The notes under the pieces are model-generated. The model searched no databases and had not been told where the DNA came from. It worked only from the letters and a program-made list of their open reading frames with translations. Positions 41,551 to 50,781 of a DNA stretch of 64,000 nucleotides are shown piece after piece (the first letter of the stretch is position 1; the number at the start of each line of letters is the position of its first letter). The position numbers were made by a program, and so were the translations under genes. This DNA comes from Rhizobiaceae bacterium MnEN-MB40S (GTDB taxonomy: Bacteria; Pseudomonadota; Alphaproteobacteria; Rhizobiales; Rhizobiaceae), in contig BRLC01000010.1 of assembly GCA_024343425.1 (NCBI GenBank), positions 1 to 64,000 of the forward strand, read 5' to 3'.

Positions 41551-41784
41551 ATGAACAAGTTTGAAGGCCATGGGTCTGGCGAAGCCAAGATCCGCTATCT
41601 CGACTCCGATTTCCAGGTCATCACGCCCGGTTCCTATGTCCGCTGCGCGATCACAGGCGAATCCATTCCACTGGAGGAGCTGAAATACTGGAGCGTGGCG
41701 CGGCAGGAGCCCTATGCGAACATCCAGGCCTCGGTCGAGGCGGACCGGATCGCCGGCGTGTTGCCCAATCAGACCGGCGGCTGA
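41551..41784 (+). CDS. DUF2093 domain protein
   Basis: A 77-residue protein with the DUF2093 core KIRYLDSDFQVITPGSYVRCAITGESIPLEELKYWSVARQEPY (~13-55). It lies 40 bp after mutL on the same strand, an arrangement shared by many Hyphomicrobiales, and overlaps the 3' end of convergent lpxK by 16 bases. A Cys in the middle (RCAITGE) resembles a small metal-binding or zinc-ribbon-like turn, but only one such Cys is present. Function unknown. Confidence 0.88.
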   Translation: MNKFEGHGSGEAKIRYLDSDFQVITPGSYVRCAITGESIPLEELKYWSVARQEPYANIQASVEADRIAGVLPNQTGG

Positions 41785-42812
41785 TTGTCCGAAATTCTTC
41801 GCTTCCTGAAGTTTTCCCGCGCTTCCTCGATGATGCGTTGCCCGAGATCGGGCAGATCGAATTTCAAACGAACGTCAAGCACCTCTGAACGGGTGGCGAG
41901 CTCCGGCGTTTCTCCGCCAGCGTGCCTCAGGCGAGCCATGTCCTTTGACGTGGTGACAAGCTGCAGGTCGTTGCGGCGGGCGAGATCGAGGAGGTCCGCC
42001 ATCTCGTCCTCGTTGAGGCTATGGTGGTCGCCGAAACTCCGCGTCAGCTCCACTCTGGCGCCGATCGTTTCGAGACTGCGAAAAAACTTACCCGGATCGC
42101 CGATGCCGGCCCAGGCCAGAACCCGCTTGCCGCGAAACGACTTCGGCTTGAGCGGATTGAGGCGCGCCTCGTAGACGGGCTTCGCCGCCCGCCCGGCCAT
42201 GCGCACCACGCGGTCGGCCGCGTCTCCGTCGCCGATCACAAGGAGGCCGTCCGCGCCGCGGATCTGATCGATAAGCGGCGCGCGCACGGGACCGGCGGGC
42301 AGAACATGCCCGTTTCCGACGCCGCGGCGGGCGTCGATGACGAGAAGCGCGTAGTCGAAAGCGATCTTCGCGCTTTGAAAGCCGTCATCCATGATGATCA
42401 GGTCGACGCCGTTTTCTATCAGGAGCTCTGCGCCGTCGACGCGCTTCGGGGCTATGGCTGTCGGCGCCTTGTCGGCCAGAAGCAGCGGCTCGTCGCCGAC
42501 TTCCGTGGCGTAGTGGTGCGACGGATCGACGAGCGCCGTCTTGCGCAGCGAGCCGCCATAGCCGCGCGTAAGAAAACCCGGCTTCAGCCGCATTCTGCGG
42601 GCGATGTCGGCAAGCGCGAGCGCCGTCGGCGTTTTGCCGGCGCCGCCGACTGTCAGGTTGCCGATGCAGATCACCGGACAGTCGACCGGGGCGCGCGGCG
42701 CATGGCGCATGCGGATCGCCGCGCCACGACCATAGGCGAAGGCCAGCGGTGAAAGGCACCAGGCGCGCCAGTCCGATCGCGCCCACCAGAATGGCGGGGC
42801 TTCACTCACCAT
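41769..42812 (-). CDS. lpxK: Tetraacyldisaccharide 4'-kinase
   Basis: A 347-residue membrane-associated kinase that phosphorylates the lipid A disaccharide at the 4' position. It carries the family P-loop CIGNLTVGGAGKTPT (~48-62), GFLTRGYGG, VGDEPLLLA and IIMDDGFQS (the DDGxQ motif). An N-terminal hydrophobic helix anchors it (WCLSPLAFAYG). ATG 42812 overlaps the waaA stop by 7 bases, showing coupling; longer in-frame starts lie deep within waaA. Length is normal. Confidence 0.95.
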   Translation of the reverse strand: MVSEAPPFWWARSDWRAWCLSPLAFAYGRGAAIRMRHAPRAPVDCPVICIGNLTVGGAGKTPTALALADIARRMRLKPGFLTRGYGGSLRKTALVDPSHHYATEVGDEPLLLADKAPTAIAPKRVDGAELLIENGVDLIIMDDGFQSAKIAFDYALLVIDARRGVGNGHVLPAGPVRAPLIDQIRGADGLLVIGDGDAADRVVRMAGRAAKPVYEARLNPLKPKSFRGKRVLAWAGIGDPGKFFRSLETIGARVELTRSFGDHHSLNEDEMADLLDLARRNDLQLVTTSKDMARLRHAGGETPELATRSEVLDVRLKFDLPDLGQRIIEEARENFRKRRISDNQPPV

Positions 42813-44131
42813 GGGCGGCGCTGTCCGTTGCTTCTTTGAAGCTGCGCCTGAACCATCAGCGGCTTGATATAGGGCTCCAGCGCGCGGATGGTCTTGGGCA
42901 GCGCGCCGCTCATTTCCTCGATCGTCTTGGCGGCGGCGGCGCACATGTCGCGGCGCACCTTCTCGTTGCTGAAGAGATAATCGACGGACTGGATCAGCAT
43001 GTCTCGGTCCCGCACCAGCCGGGCGCCGCCGCGTTTCAAAAGGCTCCGGTAGCTTTCGCGGAAGTTCTGAACGTTGCGGCCCGACAGGATCGCACATCCA
43101 AGCGCCGCGGGCTCCATCGGGTTCTGGCCGCCTTCGCCGGTGAGCGAGCGGCCAACGAAAGCGATGCTTGCAAGGCTGAGATAGTATCCCATCTCGCCGA
43201 TCGTATCGCCGAGATAGACATCGGTGTTCTGGGTGATGACTTCCCCGCGCGAGCGGCGGGCGACGATCAGGCCGCGCGACTTGATGACGTTCTCGATATC
43301 ATCCGACCTTTCGGGATGACGCGGAACAATGACCGTTACGAGGTCGTATTTCTGCATGAGGGCTTCATGCACGTCGACGGCGATCTCCTCTTCGCCGGCG
43401 TGGGTGGAGACGGCGGCCCAGACAGGACGGTCGCCGATACGCAATTGCATCTTGCGCAGCGCTTCGGCGTCGAATGGCAGCGGCGCCACATCCGCCTTGA
43501 GATTGCCGGAGATGGTGATCGGACGGGCGCCAAGCGCGTGAAAACGCTCGGCGTCGAGATCCGACTGGGCGACGACCAGCGAGAGATTTTCGAAGAGCGC
43601 CTCGGCCAGGCTCGGCCGCTTGCTCCAGCTCGAGAAGGAGCGGTCGGAAAGCCGGCCGTTGACGAGAACCTGGGGCATCTTGCGCGCGCCGAGTTCAAGG
43701 ATCGTCATGGGCCAGATCTCGGATTCGGCGATCACCGCGAGATCGGGCTTCCAGTAATCGAGGAAGCGGGAAATGGCCGGCTTGAGATCCAGCGGCACAT
43801 ATTGATGGATGACAAGATTGCCGAGGCGTTCGCGGGCGACGGAAGCGGAGGTGACGGTGCCTGTCGTGAGGATGACATGGATGCCGCGGCTGCGCACCTC
43901 GCGGATCAGCGGCGCAACGGCGTTGGTTTCGCCAACGCTTGCGGCATGGAACCAGACGATCGGCCCCTCGGGCCGCTCAACGCTCGCATAGCCGTAGCGT
44001 TCGAGCCGGCGCGCGCGCTCTTCCTTGCCCTTGGTCGCCCGCACCGCAAGGTAGCTGCCGATAAAGGGATAGATGCCAGCTCCGGTCCAACGATAGGCTG
44101 TCAGAGCAACGCGCGCCCAGGTATGGCTCAT
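42806..44131 (-). CDS. waaA: 3-deoxy-D-manno-octulosonic acid transferase
   Basis: A 441-residue GT30 enzyme with an N-terminal membrane anchor. Family text includes PIVWFHAASVGETNAVAPLI (with the catalytic Glu), LTTGTVTSASVARERL, VPLDLKPAISRFLDYWKPDLAVIAESEIWPM, and the C-terminal GRSLTGEGGQNPMEPAALGCAILSGRNVQNF. It adds Kdo to lipid IVA at the inner membrane. Start overlaps the upstream acyltransferase stop by four bases; lpxK follows with overlap. The order DUF374-waaA-lpxK is typical of Hyphomicrobiales. Confidence 0.96.
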   Translation of the reverse strand: MSHTWARVALTAYRWTGAGIYPFIGSYLAVRATKGKEERARRLERYGYASVERPEGPIVWFHAASVGETNAVAPLIREVRSRGIHVILTTGTVTSASVARERLGNLVIHQYVPLDLKPAISRFLDYWKPDLAVIAESEIWPMTILELGARKMPQVLVNGRLSDRSFSSWSKRPSLAEALFENLSLVVAQSDLDAERFHALGARPITISGNLKADVAPLPFDAEALRKMQLRIGDRPVWAAVSTHAGEEEIAVDVHEALMQKYDLVTVIVPRHPERSDDIENVIKSRGLIVARRSRGEVITQNTDVYLGDTIGEMGYYLSLASIAFVGRSLTGEGGQNPMEPAALGCAILSGRNVQNFRESYRSLLKRGGARLVRDRDMLIQSVDYLFSNEKVRRDMCAAAAKTIEEMSGALPKTIRALEPYIKPLMVQAQLQRSNGQRRPW

Positions 44132-44910
44132 TCACGCACTCCAACGGCCTCGTAGGCTTGGCTCGTCACCCGATTCATTTCTTCAGTCAATATCTTCCGG
44201 AATTCCTGCAATTCCTCCTCCGATGAATTGCGCGGAACGTAAACAGGGTCTCCGATCTTAAGGCAACCCCGGCCGAATGGCAGATTTATGGTGGTCTTAT
44301 CCCATGTTTTCTTGAAAACATAGTGATTGCTGGTTGCAAGGGCGATCGGAAATATCGGACTGCCTGAAAGTTTCGCCAGCATGACGATGCCTTCGCTCGC
44401 CTGACGCGGCGTGCTTTTCGAGATATCGGCGATGATCGTGATGTTGTAGCCGTCGCGAATGGCGCGGATCAGTCCGCGCAGGGCCTGAGCGCCGCCCTTC
44501 TGGTTCTGGAAGTAGCTGGGCCGGCCGCCCGACCCGCGGACGGTCCTGACGCCGTTGAGCTCCAGGATGCGCGCATTGATCTCTGCGTCCTGGCTTCTCG
44601 AAACCAGGGCTGCGACCGGCTCGCTCTTCGGGCGATGATAGGGGATGAGATATTGCTGCCCGTGCCACATCGCGAAAATGCCGGGCCGCATGCCTTCCGA
44701 TTTCTGCACGAAGTCGTCGGACGCCGGCACGAACCGGTTGGACCAGTGGATGAATGTCAGCAGCCCATGGATGAACCAGGAGACGATCGTCAGAAAAACA
44801 TTCGAATGCAGCAGCCCGCGCAGCGGACGCCGCTTCCTGCGCCTGTGGGCGACATCACCGTCAGGGGGCCTTGTTCCAGAACTCATCAGCGATCGTTCAT
44901 CCGCCAGCAA
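44128..44910 (-). CDS. DUF374 lysophospholipid-acyltransferase-family protein
   Basis: A 252-260-residue protein with one N-terminal membrane helix (VFLTIVSWFIHGLLTFIHWS). The DUF374 core is GIFAMWHGQQYLIPYHRP (acyltransferase His-type motif), ALVSRSQDAEINARILELNGVRTVRGSGGR and ITIIADISKSTPRQASEGIVMLAKLSGSPIFPIAL. Start is TTG 44910 or ATG 44886; neither has a strong ribosome site. Coupled to waaA by overlap. It is presumed to act in lipid A or phospholipid acylation, but acceptor is unknown. Confidence 0.88.
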   Translation of the reverse strand: MLADERSLMSSGTRPPDGDVAHRRRKRRPLRGLLHSNVFLTIVSWFIHGLLTFIHWSNRFVPASDDFVQKSEGMRPGIFAMWHGQQYLIPYHRPKSEPVAALVSRSQDAEINARILELNGVRTVRGSGGRPSYFQNQKGGAQALRGLIRAIRDGYNITIIADISKSTPRQASEGIVMLAKLSGSPIFPIALATSNHYVFKKTWDKTTINLPFGRGCLKIGDPVYVPRNSSEEELQEFRKILTEEMNRVTSQAYEAVGVRE

Positions 44911-44983
44911 AAACCACGAAGCCCGGCGACACGACCGGACAGGGGCACATTCATGCTGGCCGGCTCATGCGGCCGCAAATGCC

Positions 44984-45241
44984 CTAGAGGCTGGTAGAAT
45001 CATCATCTTCCGGATTCAAGAGCTTATGCATGTGAACGATGAAATATCGCATATGCGCGTTGTCGACCGTCTGCTGGGCCTTGGCCTTCCAGGCCACGAG
45101 CGCCGACCTGTAATCGGGGTAGATTCCAACGATGTCCAGATCGTCCAGATCACGGAACCGGACATGCTTCAGATCCTCAAGTTCGCCTCCGAATACCAGA
45201 TGAAGCAGTTGCTTGCTTTCCTGCGCCATGGCCAACTCCAT
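44984..45241 (-). CDS. DUF4170 domain protein
   Basis: An 85-residue soluble protein containing VFGGELEDLKHVRFRDLDDLDIVGIYPDYRSALVAWKAKAQQTVDNAHMRYFIVHMHKLL, the DUF4170 core. It lies between the cysQ-like gene and the DUF374 gene, its constant place in Hyphomicrobiales. No motif suggests a catalytic role. GGAGTTGGCC-type text before the start gives only weak ribosome-site support. Confidence 0.87.
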   Translation of the reverse strand: MELAMAQESKQLLHLVFGGELEDLKHVRFRDLDDLDIVGIYPDYRSALVAWKAKAQQTVDNAHMRYFIVHMHKLLNPEDDDSTSL

Positions 45242-45317
45242 TGTTCAACCGGTAAAAATCAACACTGTCTTGCCACGGCAGTATGACGCCAGGATTGTGC
45301 ATTGCAAGAGACAGCGT

Positions 45318-46094
45318 CTACAACTCGACGCCGTCCAGTTCTTTCCTGAGCGTCGACATCATGCCGTTGGCGGCGGCGATCAGCGCGTCATGCCTTGTCG
45401 TCACGCGCGCGTAGCCCGGCGCATTGCCGTTGACGTCAACGAGGCTTCCGCCGGCCTGTCTGAGGATGATGTCGGCGGCTGCGATGTCCCAGTCATTGGC
45501 GTTCGCCTTGACCAGCGTGGCCGAGAGCCTGCCGTCGGCGACCATGGCGATCCTGTAGGCGAGCGATGGGATATAAACCTCATGCACCATTGTGGCGAGA
45601 GGACCGTCGGACAGTTTCTTCATGATCGACTTGGGCGCGGCGACGCGTCCCTCGAAGCCCTTCGACGACACCGCTATCGGCTGGCCGTTCTTGATAGCCG
45701 GCCCACCGATCGCGGCTTCGAAATATTCGTCCCGCGCGGGACAGGCGAGCACGCCCGCCTGCGGAACGCCGTCGCAGACGACGCCGATGCTGACGCACCA
45801 CTGGTCCTGCCCGCCGACGAAGCCGCGGGTTCCGTCAAGCGGATCGACCACGAAGACGGGCGCACCGCCAAGCCGCGACATGTCGTCGGCGCTTTCTTCG
45901 GACAGCCAGCCATAATCCGGCCGGCTGCGGCCGAGAGTCTCCTGCAGATAGTCGTTGACGGCGATGTCGGCCTCGGAGACAGGCGACGTTCCGTCCTTGT
46001 ACCAGACATCGGGATCGCGGCGGAAATACCCCATGGCGATCGACGCCGCTTCACGGGCGGCGTCCCGGATGAGCGCCAGATCGCTTGTCGTCAT
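45318..46094 (-). CDS. Inositol monophosphatase superfamily protein (CysQ/3'(2'),5'-bisphosphate nucleotidase-like)
   Basis: A 258-residue metal-dependent phosphatase. Motifs are DGTSPVSEADIAVNDYL, WLSEES (metal Glu pair), VVDPLDGTRGFVGGQDQWCVSIG (the DPxDGT metal site) and NDWDIAAADIILRQAGG (WDxAAxD). These are the full set for the IMPase superfamily; TRGF rather than TKEF argues for the CysQ-like branch. Probable substrate is a 3'-phosphoadenosine nucleotide or an inositol-like phosphate. Its gene follows the PmbA-type gene by 2 bp. Confidence 0.87.
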   Translation of the reverse strand: MTTSDLALIRDAAREAASIAMGYFRRDPDVWYKDGTSPVSEADIAVNDYLQETLGRSRPDYGWLSEESADDMSRLGGAPVFVVDPLDGTRGFVGGQDQWCVSIGVVCDGVPQAGVLACPARDEYFEAAIGGPAIKNGQPIAVSSKGFEGRVAAPKSIMKKLSDGPLATMVHEVYIPSLAYRIAMVADGRLSATLVKANANDWDIAAADIILRQAGGSLVDVNGNAPGYARVTTRHDALIAAANGMMSTLRKELDGVEL

Positions 46095-46096
46095 GC

Positions 46097-47446
46097 TCAG
46101 GTTCCCGCCAGCGTCATTCCCTCGATAACAAGGGTGGGCGAAGCCGTGGGGAAACTTCTGTCGATGTCGTTGGCGGCCGTCATGCGCTTGAACATGTCCT
46201 TGAGATTCGAGGCCACAGTGACCTCGGAAACCGGGTGGGTCAACTGTCCGTTTTCAATCCAGAATCCGGACGCGCCCCGGCTGTATTCACCGGTAATCAT
46301 GTTGACGCCCTGCCCGATCACTTCGGTGACGTAGAAGCCGTTGTCGATTTCGCCGATGAGTTCCTCCGGCGAACGGCTGCCCGGCTCCAGGGCGAGATTG
46401 GTCGAGGCCGGGCTGACATTCACGCCGTTGCGCGCACCGCGTCCATTGGTCTTCAGGCCGAGTTCCCGCGCGGTTCCGGTGGACAGGAACCAGTGTTGCA
46501 GAACGCCGTCCCTGATCATTTCCAACCGTTCGCCACGCACGCCCTCCCCGTCAAACGGACGGGACGCCGAACCGCGTACGATCAGGGGATCGTCGGTGAT
46601 GGTGATCGTCGGCGCGAGCACCTGCTGGCCCATGCTGTCGCGAAAGAAGCTGGTTTTTCTGGCGACGGCCGCGCCATTGATGGCGCCGCCGATATGGCTT
46701 GCAATGCCGCGCGCGACGCGCGGATCACAAACGATCGGAATACCGGTTCCGGTCGCGGCCTTGCGCGGATTGAGACGACGCACTGTCCGCTCGCCCGCAG
46801 AGCGACCGATCTTTTCCGGGCTTTCCAGCGCGTCGTAATAGACGCCGCTGTCGAAGTCGTAGTCGCGCTCCATGCCGGTGCCCTCGCCGGCGATCACGCT
46901 GACCGATCGTCCGAAGCTGCTTCGCCGGTAGGCGCCGGAAAAGCCGTGCGACGTCACCAGCACAACGCCGACCATTCCGGTGGATGCTCCGGCGCCGGAA
47001 GAATTGCTGACGCCCGGCACCTCCAGCGCGGCATTTTCCATGGCGAGCGCCGCATCGGTCAGTTCAGTGGCGGTGACTTCGGTCGCGTCGAACAGGTCCA
47101 GATCGATGATATCCCGCGCCAGATTTTCCGGATCGGCGAGCGTCGCATACGGATCTTCCGGCGAAACCTTCGCCATGGCGACGGCCCGCTCGGCAAGCGC
47201 CGTCATGTCCGCCCTGGCGTTCGCCGAGACGCTCGCCAACCGGTTTCCGACGAAGACGCGCAGCGAAAAGCTGTCGGCTTCCGAGGCGTCGGTGCTTTCC
47301 ACCTTGCCCATGCGCACGCTCACGGAGACCGATTGTCCGCTGGCGACGACGGCGTCGACCCGATCGGCGCCGGCGCGCTTTGCCTGCTCCACGAGCAATT
47401 CCGCCTTGCCCAACAATTCACTGGTCTTGTCCTGCTGCAACATCAA
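46097..47446 (-). CDS. TldD/PmbA family metallopeptidase-associated protein (TldE type)
   Basis: A 449-residue protein of the TldD/TldE family. QAKRAGADRVDAVVASGQSVSVSVRMGKVESTDASEADSFSLRVFVGNRLASVSA (~18-72) and GTGIPIVCDPRVARGIASHIGGAINGAAVARKTSFFRDSMGQQVL are standard PmbA segments. The HEXXH motif of TldD is absent, as expected for the TldE/PmbA partner. TldD-TldE processes peptides such as microcins and antitoxin fragments; tldD itself is not in this window. It heads the operon that runs on through the cysQ-like gene. Confidence 0.9.
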   Translation of the reverse strand: MMLQQDKTSELLGKAELLVEQAKRAGADRVDAVVASGQSVSVSVRMGKVESTDASEADSFSLRVFVGNRLASVSANARADMTALAERAVAMAKVSPEDPYATLADPENLARDIIDLDLFDATEVTATELTDAALAMENAALEVPGVSNSSGAGASTGMVGVVLVTSHGFSGAYRRSSFGRSVSVIAGEGTGMERDYDFDSGVYYDALESPEKIGRSAGERTVRRLNPRKAATGTGIPIVCDPRVARGIASHIGGAINGAAVARKTSFFRDSMGQQVLAPTITITDDPLIVRGSASRPFDGEGVRGERLEMIRDGVLQHWFLSTGTARELGLKTNGRGARNGVNVSPASTNLALEPGSRSPEELIGEIDNGFYVTEVIGQGVNMITGEYSRGASGFWIENGQLTHPVSEVTVASNLKDMFKRMTAANDIDRSFPTASPTLVIEGMTLAGT

Positions 47447-47653
47447 TCAAGCCTTTCCGTTGCGCATCATTTATGGTCAAGGCGGTTCGGCATCAAGCTT
47501 AAACCGCCCGTGATCGCAGCAGGACTGCCCGGCGCGCCAGCAATATCCGGCAGCCATGAGAAAAAATTCATCAATATTACTATATTGCCTTTAACCGGGG
47601 CTTTTCCAAAGCTGTGGTAAACCGGACGCATCCAAAGCGAGGGACTGACATTC

Positions 47654-49474
47654 ATGCCGGAACACGACATGCATTATTTCCGCGAGGCGCTGATACTCCT
47701 CGCCGGCGCCGTGATCGCAGCGCCGCTGGCCAAACGCCTCGGACTTGGAACCGTGCTTGGCTATCTGTTCGTCGGAATTCTGCTTGGCCCCGTATTGCGG
47801 ATCGTTCTCGGCGGCGGCGAAATCCTGAATTTCGCGGAACTCGGCGTCGTGCTTCTGCTGTTCATCATCGGGCTTGAACTCAAGCCTTCCCGGCTTCTGT
47901 CCATGAGCCGCGAGATCTTTGGACTGGGACTGGCGCAAGTGGTCGTCACCGGACTTGTGCTGATAGGACCGGTCCTGGTTTTGAAGCTGACCTCGTTCAA
48001 CGCGGCGATCATCATCGCCTTCGGACTGGCGCTGTCTTCGACCGCTTTCGCGCTGCAGATTCTCGAGGAACGCGGCGAACGCAACACGGCCGCGGGACAG
48101 CGGGCGTTCTCCATCCTGCTTTTCCAGGACCTCGCCATCGTTCCACTGCTCGCGATCATTCCCTTGCTGACGCCCTTCAGCGCCGGGGGGAACACCAACC
48201 CCCTGCTGGATTTCGGCATCGCGATCGCCGCCATCGTCGCGCTCTTTATCGCAGGCCGCTACATCCTCAACCCGATTTTTCAATTGATCGCCACGTCGGG
48301 CGCCCGCGAGGCGATGATCGCGGCGGCGCTCCTCGTTGTGCTCGGATCGGCGAACCTCATGCAGTTCGCCGGCCTCTCGATGGCCATGGGCGCGTTCCTT
48401 GCCGGCGTTCTCCTCGCCGAATCGTCCTACCGGCACGAGCTGGAAGCCGACATCGAACCGTTTCGCGGCATTCTGCTCGCGCTGTTCTTCATGGCCGTCG
48501 GCCTCTCGCTCAATCTGGACGTCGTGGTCAAGAACTGGCTGATGATCGTCATCGCCGTGCCCGTCATCATGATCCTCAAGAGCCTGCTGATCTACGCCTT
48601 GTGCCGGCTGTTCGGATCGAACCATAACGCCGCAATCCGGATCGCCGGCCTGCTGCCGCAAAGCGGCGAGTTCGGGTTCGTCATCTTCACCGCGGCGGCG
48701 ACCGCCGGCATCTTCTCCTCGGACACGGCGTCGCTGCTGATCGCCATCGTGACCGTCACCATGGCGCTGACGCCCTTCACCACCATGCTGGCCGAACGGC
48801 TGCAAACGGCGAGCGAGCACGAGGAACTGGAGGAGAATTTCGAAAACGCCGGATCGGACGTGCTGATGATCGGCTTCTCGCGCTTCGGCCAGATCGTGTC
48901 GCAGACGCTGCTGGCCGGTGGAACGGACGTGACGATCATCGATCATTCAGCCGACCAGATCCGCAACGCCTCCAAATTCGGCTTCAATATCTATTTCGGC
49001 GACGGCGCCCGAAAGGACGTGCTCCTGGCGGCCGGCATCCAGCGGGCGAAGGTGGTGGCCGTGTGCACCTACGGACGGGCGACGACAGACCGGATCGTCA
49101 ACCTGATCCAGGCGGAATTTCCCGAGACGCGACTGCTGGTCAGGGCCTATGACCGCGCCCACACGCTGTCGCTGCGGGACCGCGGCGTGGACTACGAGAT
49201 CCGCGAAACCCTGGAATCGAGCCTCGTCTTCAGCCGCAAGACCCTGGAGATGCTCGGCATGGACGAAGAGATCGCCGACGAAATCGTCAGCGACACCCGC
49301 CGCAGGGACGAGGACAGGCTGAAGGTGCAGGCGATCGAGGGCATCTATGCCGGCAACGACATGTTGCACACCCGCCCGGTCACGCCGGAACCGCTGATCA
49401 AGCCGAAGCGGGCCGCCGAACGCATCGACCTGAAGGATTCGGAAGACGAACCGGCCGAAGCCGAACATCAGTAG
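47654..49474 (+). CDS. CPA2 family cation:proton antiporter (KefB/KefC-like) with RCK domain
   Basis: A 606-residue membrane transporter. About 12 helices fill residues 1-380, with FVGILLGPVLRI, LGVVLLLFIIGLELKPSRL, LALSSTAFALQIL and SMAMGAFLAGVLLAESSYRHELEADIEPFRGILLALFFMAVGLSL typical of CPA2 carriers. A cytosolic NAD-binding RCK_N domain follows (~403-520: VLMIGFSRFGQIVSQTLLAGGTDVTIIDHS). It should exchange K+ (or Na+) for H+, as in Kef systems that respond to electrophiles or pH. No ancillary kefF/kefG gene is adjacent. Its 3' end overlaps the convergent GS-like gene by 7 bases. Confidence 0.93.
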   Translation: MPEHDMHYFREALILLAGAVIAAPLAKRLGLGTVLGYLFVGILLGPVLRIVLGGGEILNFAELGVVLLLFIIGLELKPSRLLSMSREIFGLGLAQVVVTGLVLIGPVLVLKLTSFNAAIIIAFGLALSSTAFALQILEERGERNTAAGQRAFSILLFQDLAIVPLLAIIPLLTPFSAGGNTNPLLDFGIAIAAIVALFIAGRYILNPIFQLIATSGAREAMIAAALLVVLGSANLMQFAGLSMAMGAFLAGVLLAESSYRHELEADIEPFRGILLALFFMAVGLSLNLDVVVKNWLMIVIAVPVIMILKSLLIYALCRLFGSNHNAAIRIAGLLPQSGEFGFVIFTAAATAGIFSSDTASLLIAIVTVTMALTPFTTMLAERLQTASEHEELEENFENAGSDVLMIGFSRFGQIVSQTLLAGGTDVTIIDHSADQIRNASKFGFNIYFGDGARKDVLLAAGIQRAKVVAVCTYGRATTDRIVNLIQAEFPETRLLVRAYDRAHTLSLRDRGVDYEIRETLESSLVFSRKTLEMLGMDEEIADEIVSDTRRRDEDRLKVQAIEGIYAGNDMLHTRPVTPEPLIKPKRAAERIDLKDSEDEPAEAEHQ

Positions 49475-50781
49475 ACTTCTTCGTAAGCCTTGCAGATTTC
49501 GGCTTCCGTCTTGCCTTCAAGCACCTTCATCTCGCCGAGCTTGTGCTGGCGGTAGACTTCCGCGAACGCGCCCGGGAACCAGCCTGTGACGGTCTCGTCG
49601 GCCGAAAACCGGTCAAGCGCCTCCTCAAGCGACTGCGGCAGCCTGACGAAACCGCGCGAGGCGAGGTCGCGGGCCGAGACAAGCGACAGGTCTTCTTCCG
49701 TGGCCTTGGGGCACTCCAGGCCTTCCTCGACGCCCTGGACGCCCGCATGGATGATCGCGGCCAGCGCCAGATAGGGGCTTGCCGCGGCGTCGGCCGCCCG
49801 GAATTCGAAATTGAACTGCTCGGCGGGATCGACATCACTCAGGTCGCTTGTCGGACAGATCCGCACCGAAGCCTCGCGATCGCGAAAGCCGAGATTGTTA
49901 AAGGCGGCGCTCCACCGGTGCGGCGTCAGCCGCGTGTAGGAGACGACGCTCGGAGCCGTCAGGGCGACGATCCGGTCGAGATATTTAAGAACGCCGGCAA
50001 TGAATTGCCCGGCGACGGCGCTGAGGCCGTAAGGGCCGTCTGCGTCCCAGGTTTTCCCGGCGCCTGAGGAATCCTGCAGGCTGAGATGGATGTGAACCCC
50101 GTTGCCGACCCCTGCGGGATCGCGAAGCGGCGTAAAACTTGCGCGGCGGCCGAGGCGCGCCGCCGTTTCCTGGACCAGTTCGCGGACGATTGCGGCCTGG
50201 TCCGCGATCCGCGTCTGTGTCGACGGGCCGATGGTCACCTCGTATTGATCGGCGCCGTATTCCTTCATGAAGGTGTCCGCCTTCAGACCGGCTTCCCCAA
50301 AGATCGAGAACAGGGTTTCGGCGAAGACCCTTTCTGCGCGAAAGCCGGCGGTCGTATAGGCGCTGCCGGGCGGGCAGCCGCCATCGACGAACTGGAATTC
50401 ATGCTCGAACGCGCCCTTGAGGTGCAGTCCCGTCGCCTTTTCGAGACGCGCGAGCGCCTGTTTCAGGATCGAGCGCGTGCAGCATTCCCAGGGCTCTCCC
50501 GACGTCGTCAGGATATCGCCGATAACGAATTGCGCTGCAGGACCGTCGTCGCCGAAATCCGCCCTCACCAGCGCCGACGGATCGGGAATGAGAACGAGAT
50601 CGCCCAAGGCGCCGTAGGGGCTGTCGGCAATAACGTCGAAACAGGTGATCTGAACGTTGGTCGGCGTCCATCCGACACCCCGCTTCAGTCGCTTTTCGAA
50701 TTCATGCGCGGCGAAGGCCTTTCCGCGCATCTTGCCGGCAAGGTCGCTCGTCGCGGCGATGATCATCGGTTCATGTCTCAT
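49468..50781 (-). CDS. Glutamine synthetase-like ligase (gamma-glutamyl/amide ligase type)
   Basis: A 437-residue enzyme with the GS catalytic fold: GAFEHEFQFVDGG (metal Glu cluster), GADQYEVTIGPS, PAGVGNGVHIHLSLQD (ammonia/ATP-site His), SYTRLTPHRWSAAFNNLGFRDREASVRIC and FNFEFRAADAAASPYLALAAIIHAG. It lacks the C-terminal adenylylation loop region of housekeeping GlnA, so it is a GS-like ligase of catabolic type (PuuA/GlnT-like), joining glutamate to an amine or acting on an amide. It overlaps the RpiR gene by one base, placing it in the same transcript. Confidence 0.85.
   Translation of the reverse strand: MRHEPMIIAATSDLAGKMRGKAFAAHEFEKRLKRGVGWTPTNVQITCFDVIADSPYGALGDLVLIPDPSALVRADFGDDGPAAQFVIGDILTTSGEPWECCTRSILKQALARLEKATGLHLKGAFEHEFQFVDGGCPPGSAYTTAGFRAERVFAETLFSIFGEAGLKADTFMKEYGADQYEVTIGPSTQTRIADQAAIVRELVQETAARLGRRASFTPLRDPAGVGNGVHIHLSLQDSSGAGKTWDADGPYGLSAVAGQFIAGVLKYLDRIVALTAPSVVSYTRLTPHRWSAAFNNLGFRDREASVRICPTSDLSDVDPAEQFNFEFRAADAAASPYLALAAIIHAGVQGVEEGLECPKATEEDLSLVSARDLASRGFVRLPQSLEEALDRFSADETVTGWFPGAFAEVYRQHKLGEMKVLEGKTEAEICKAYEEVY

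Noticed and set aside
42749-44155. A 468-codon plus-strand open frame.
   Set aside because: Antisense shadow of waaA; no family motif and composition rich in Asp/His/Arg/Gly typical of reverse-strand readings.
47591-48946. A 451-codon minus-strand open frame rich in Gln, His and Asp.
   Set aside because: Antisense to the membrane half of the CPA2 antiporter; hydrophobic codons read backwards give this composition.
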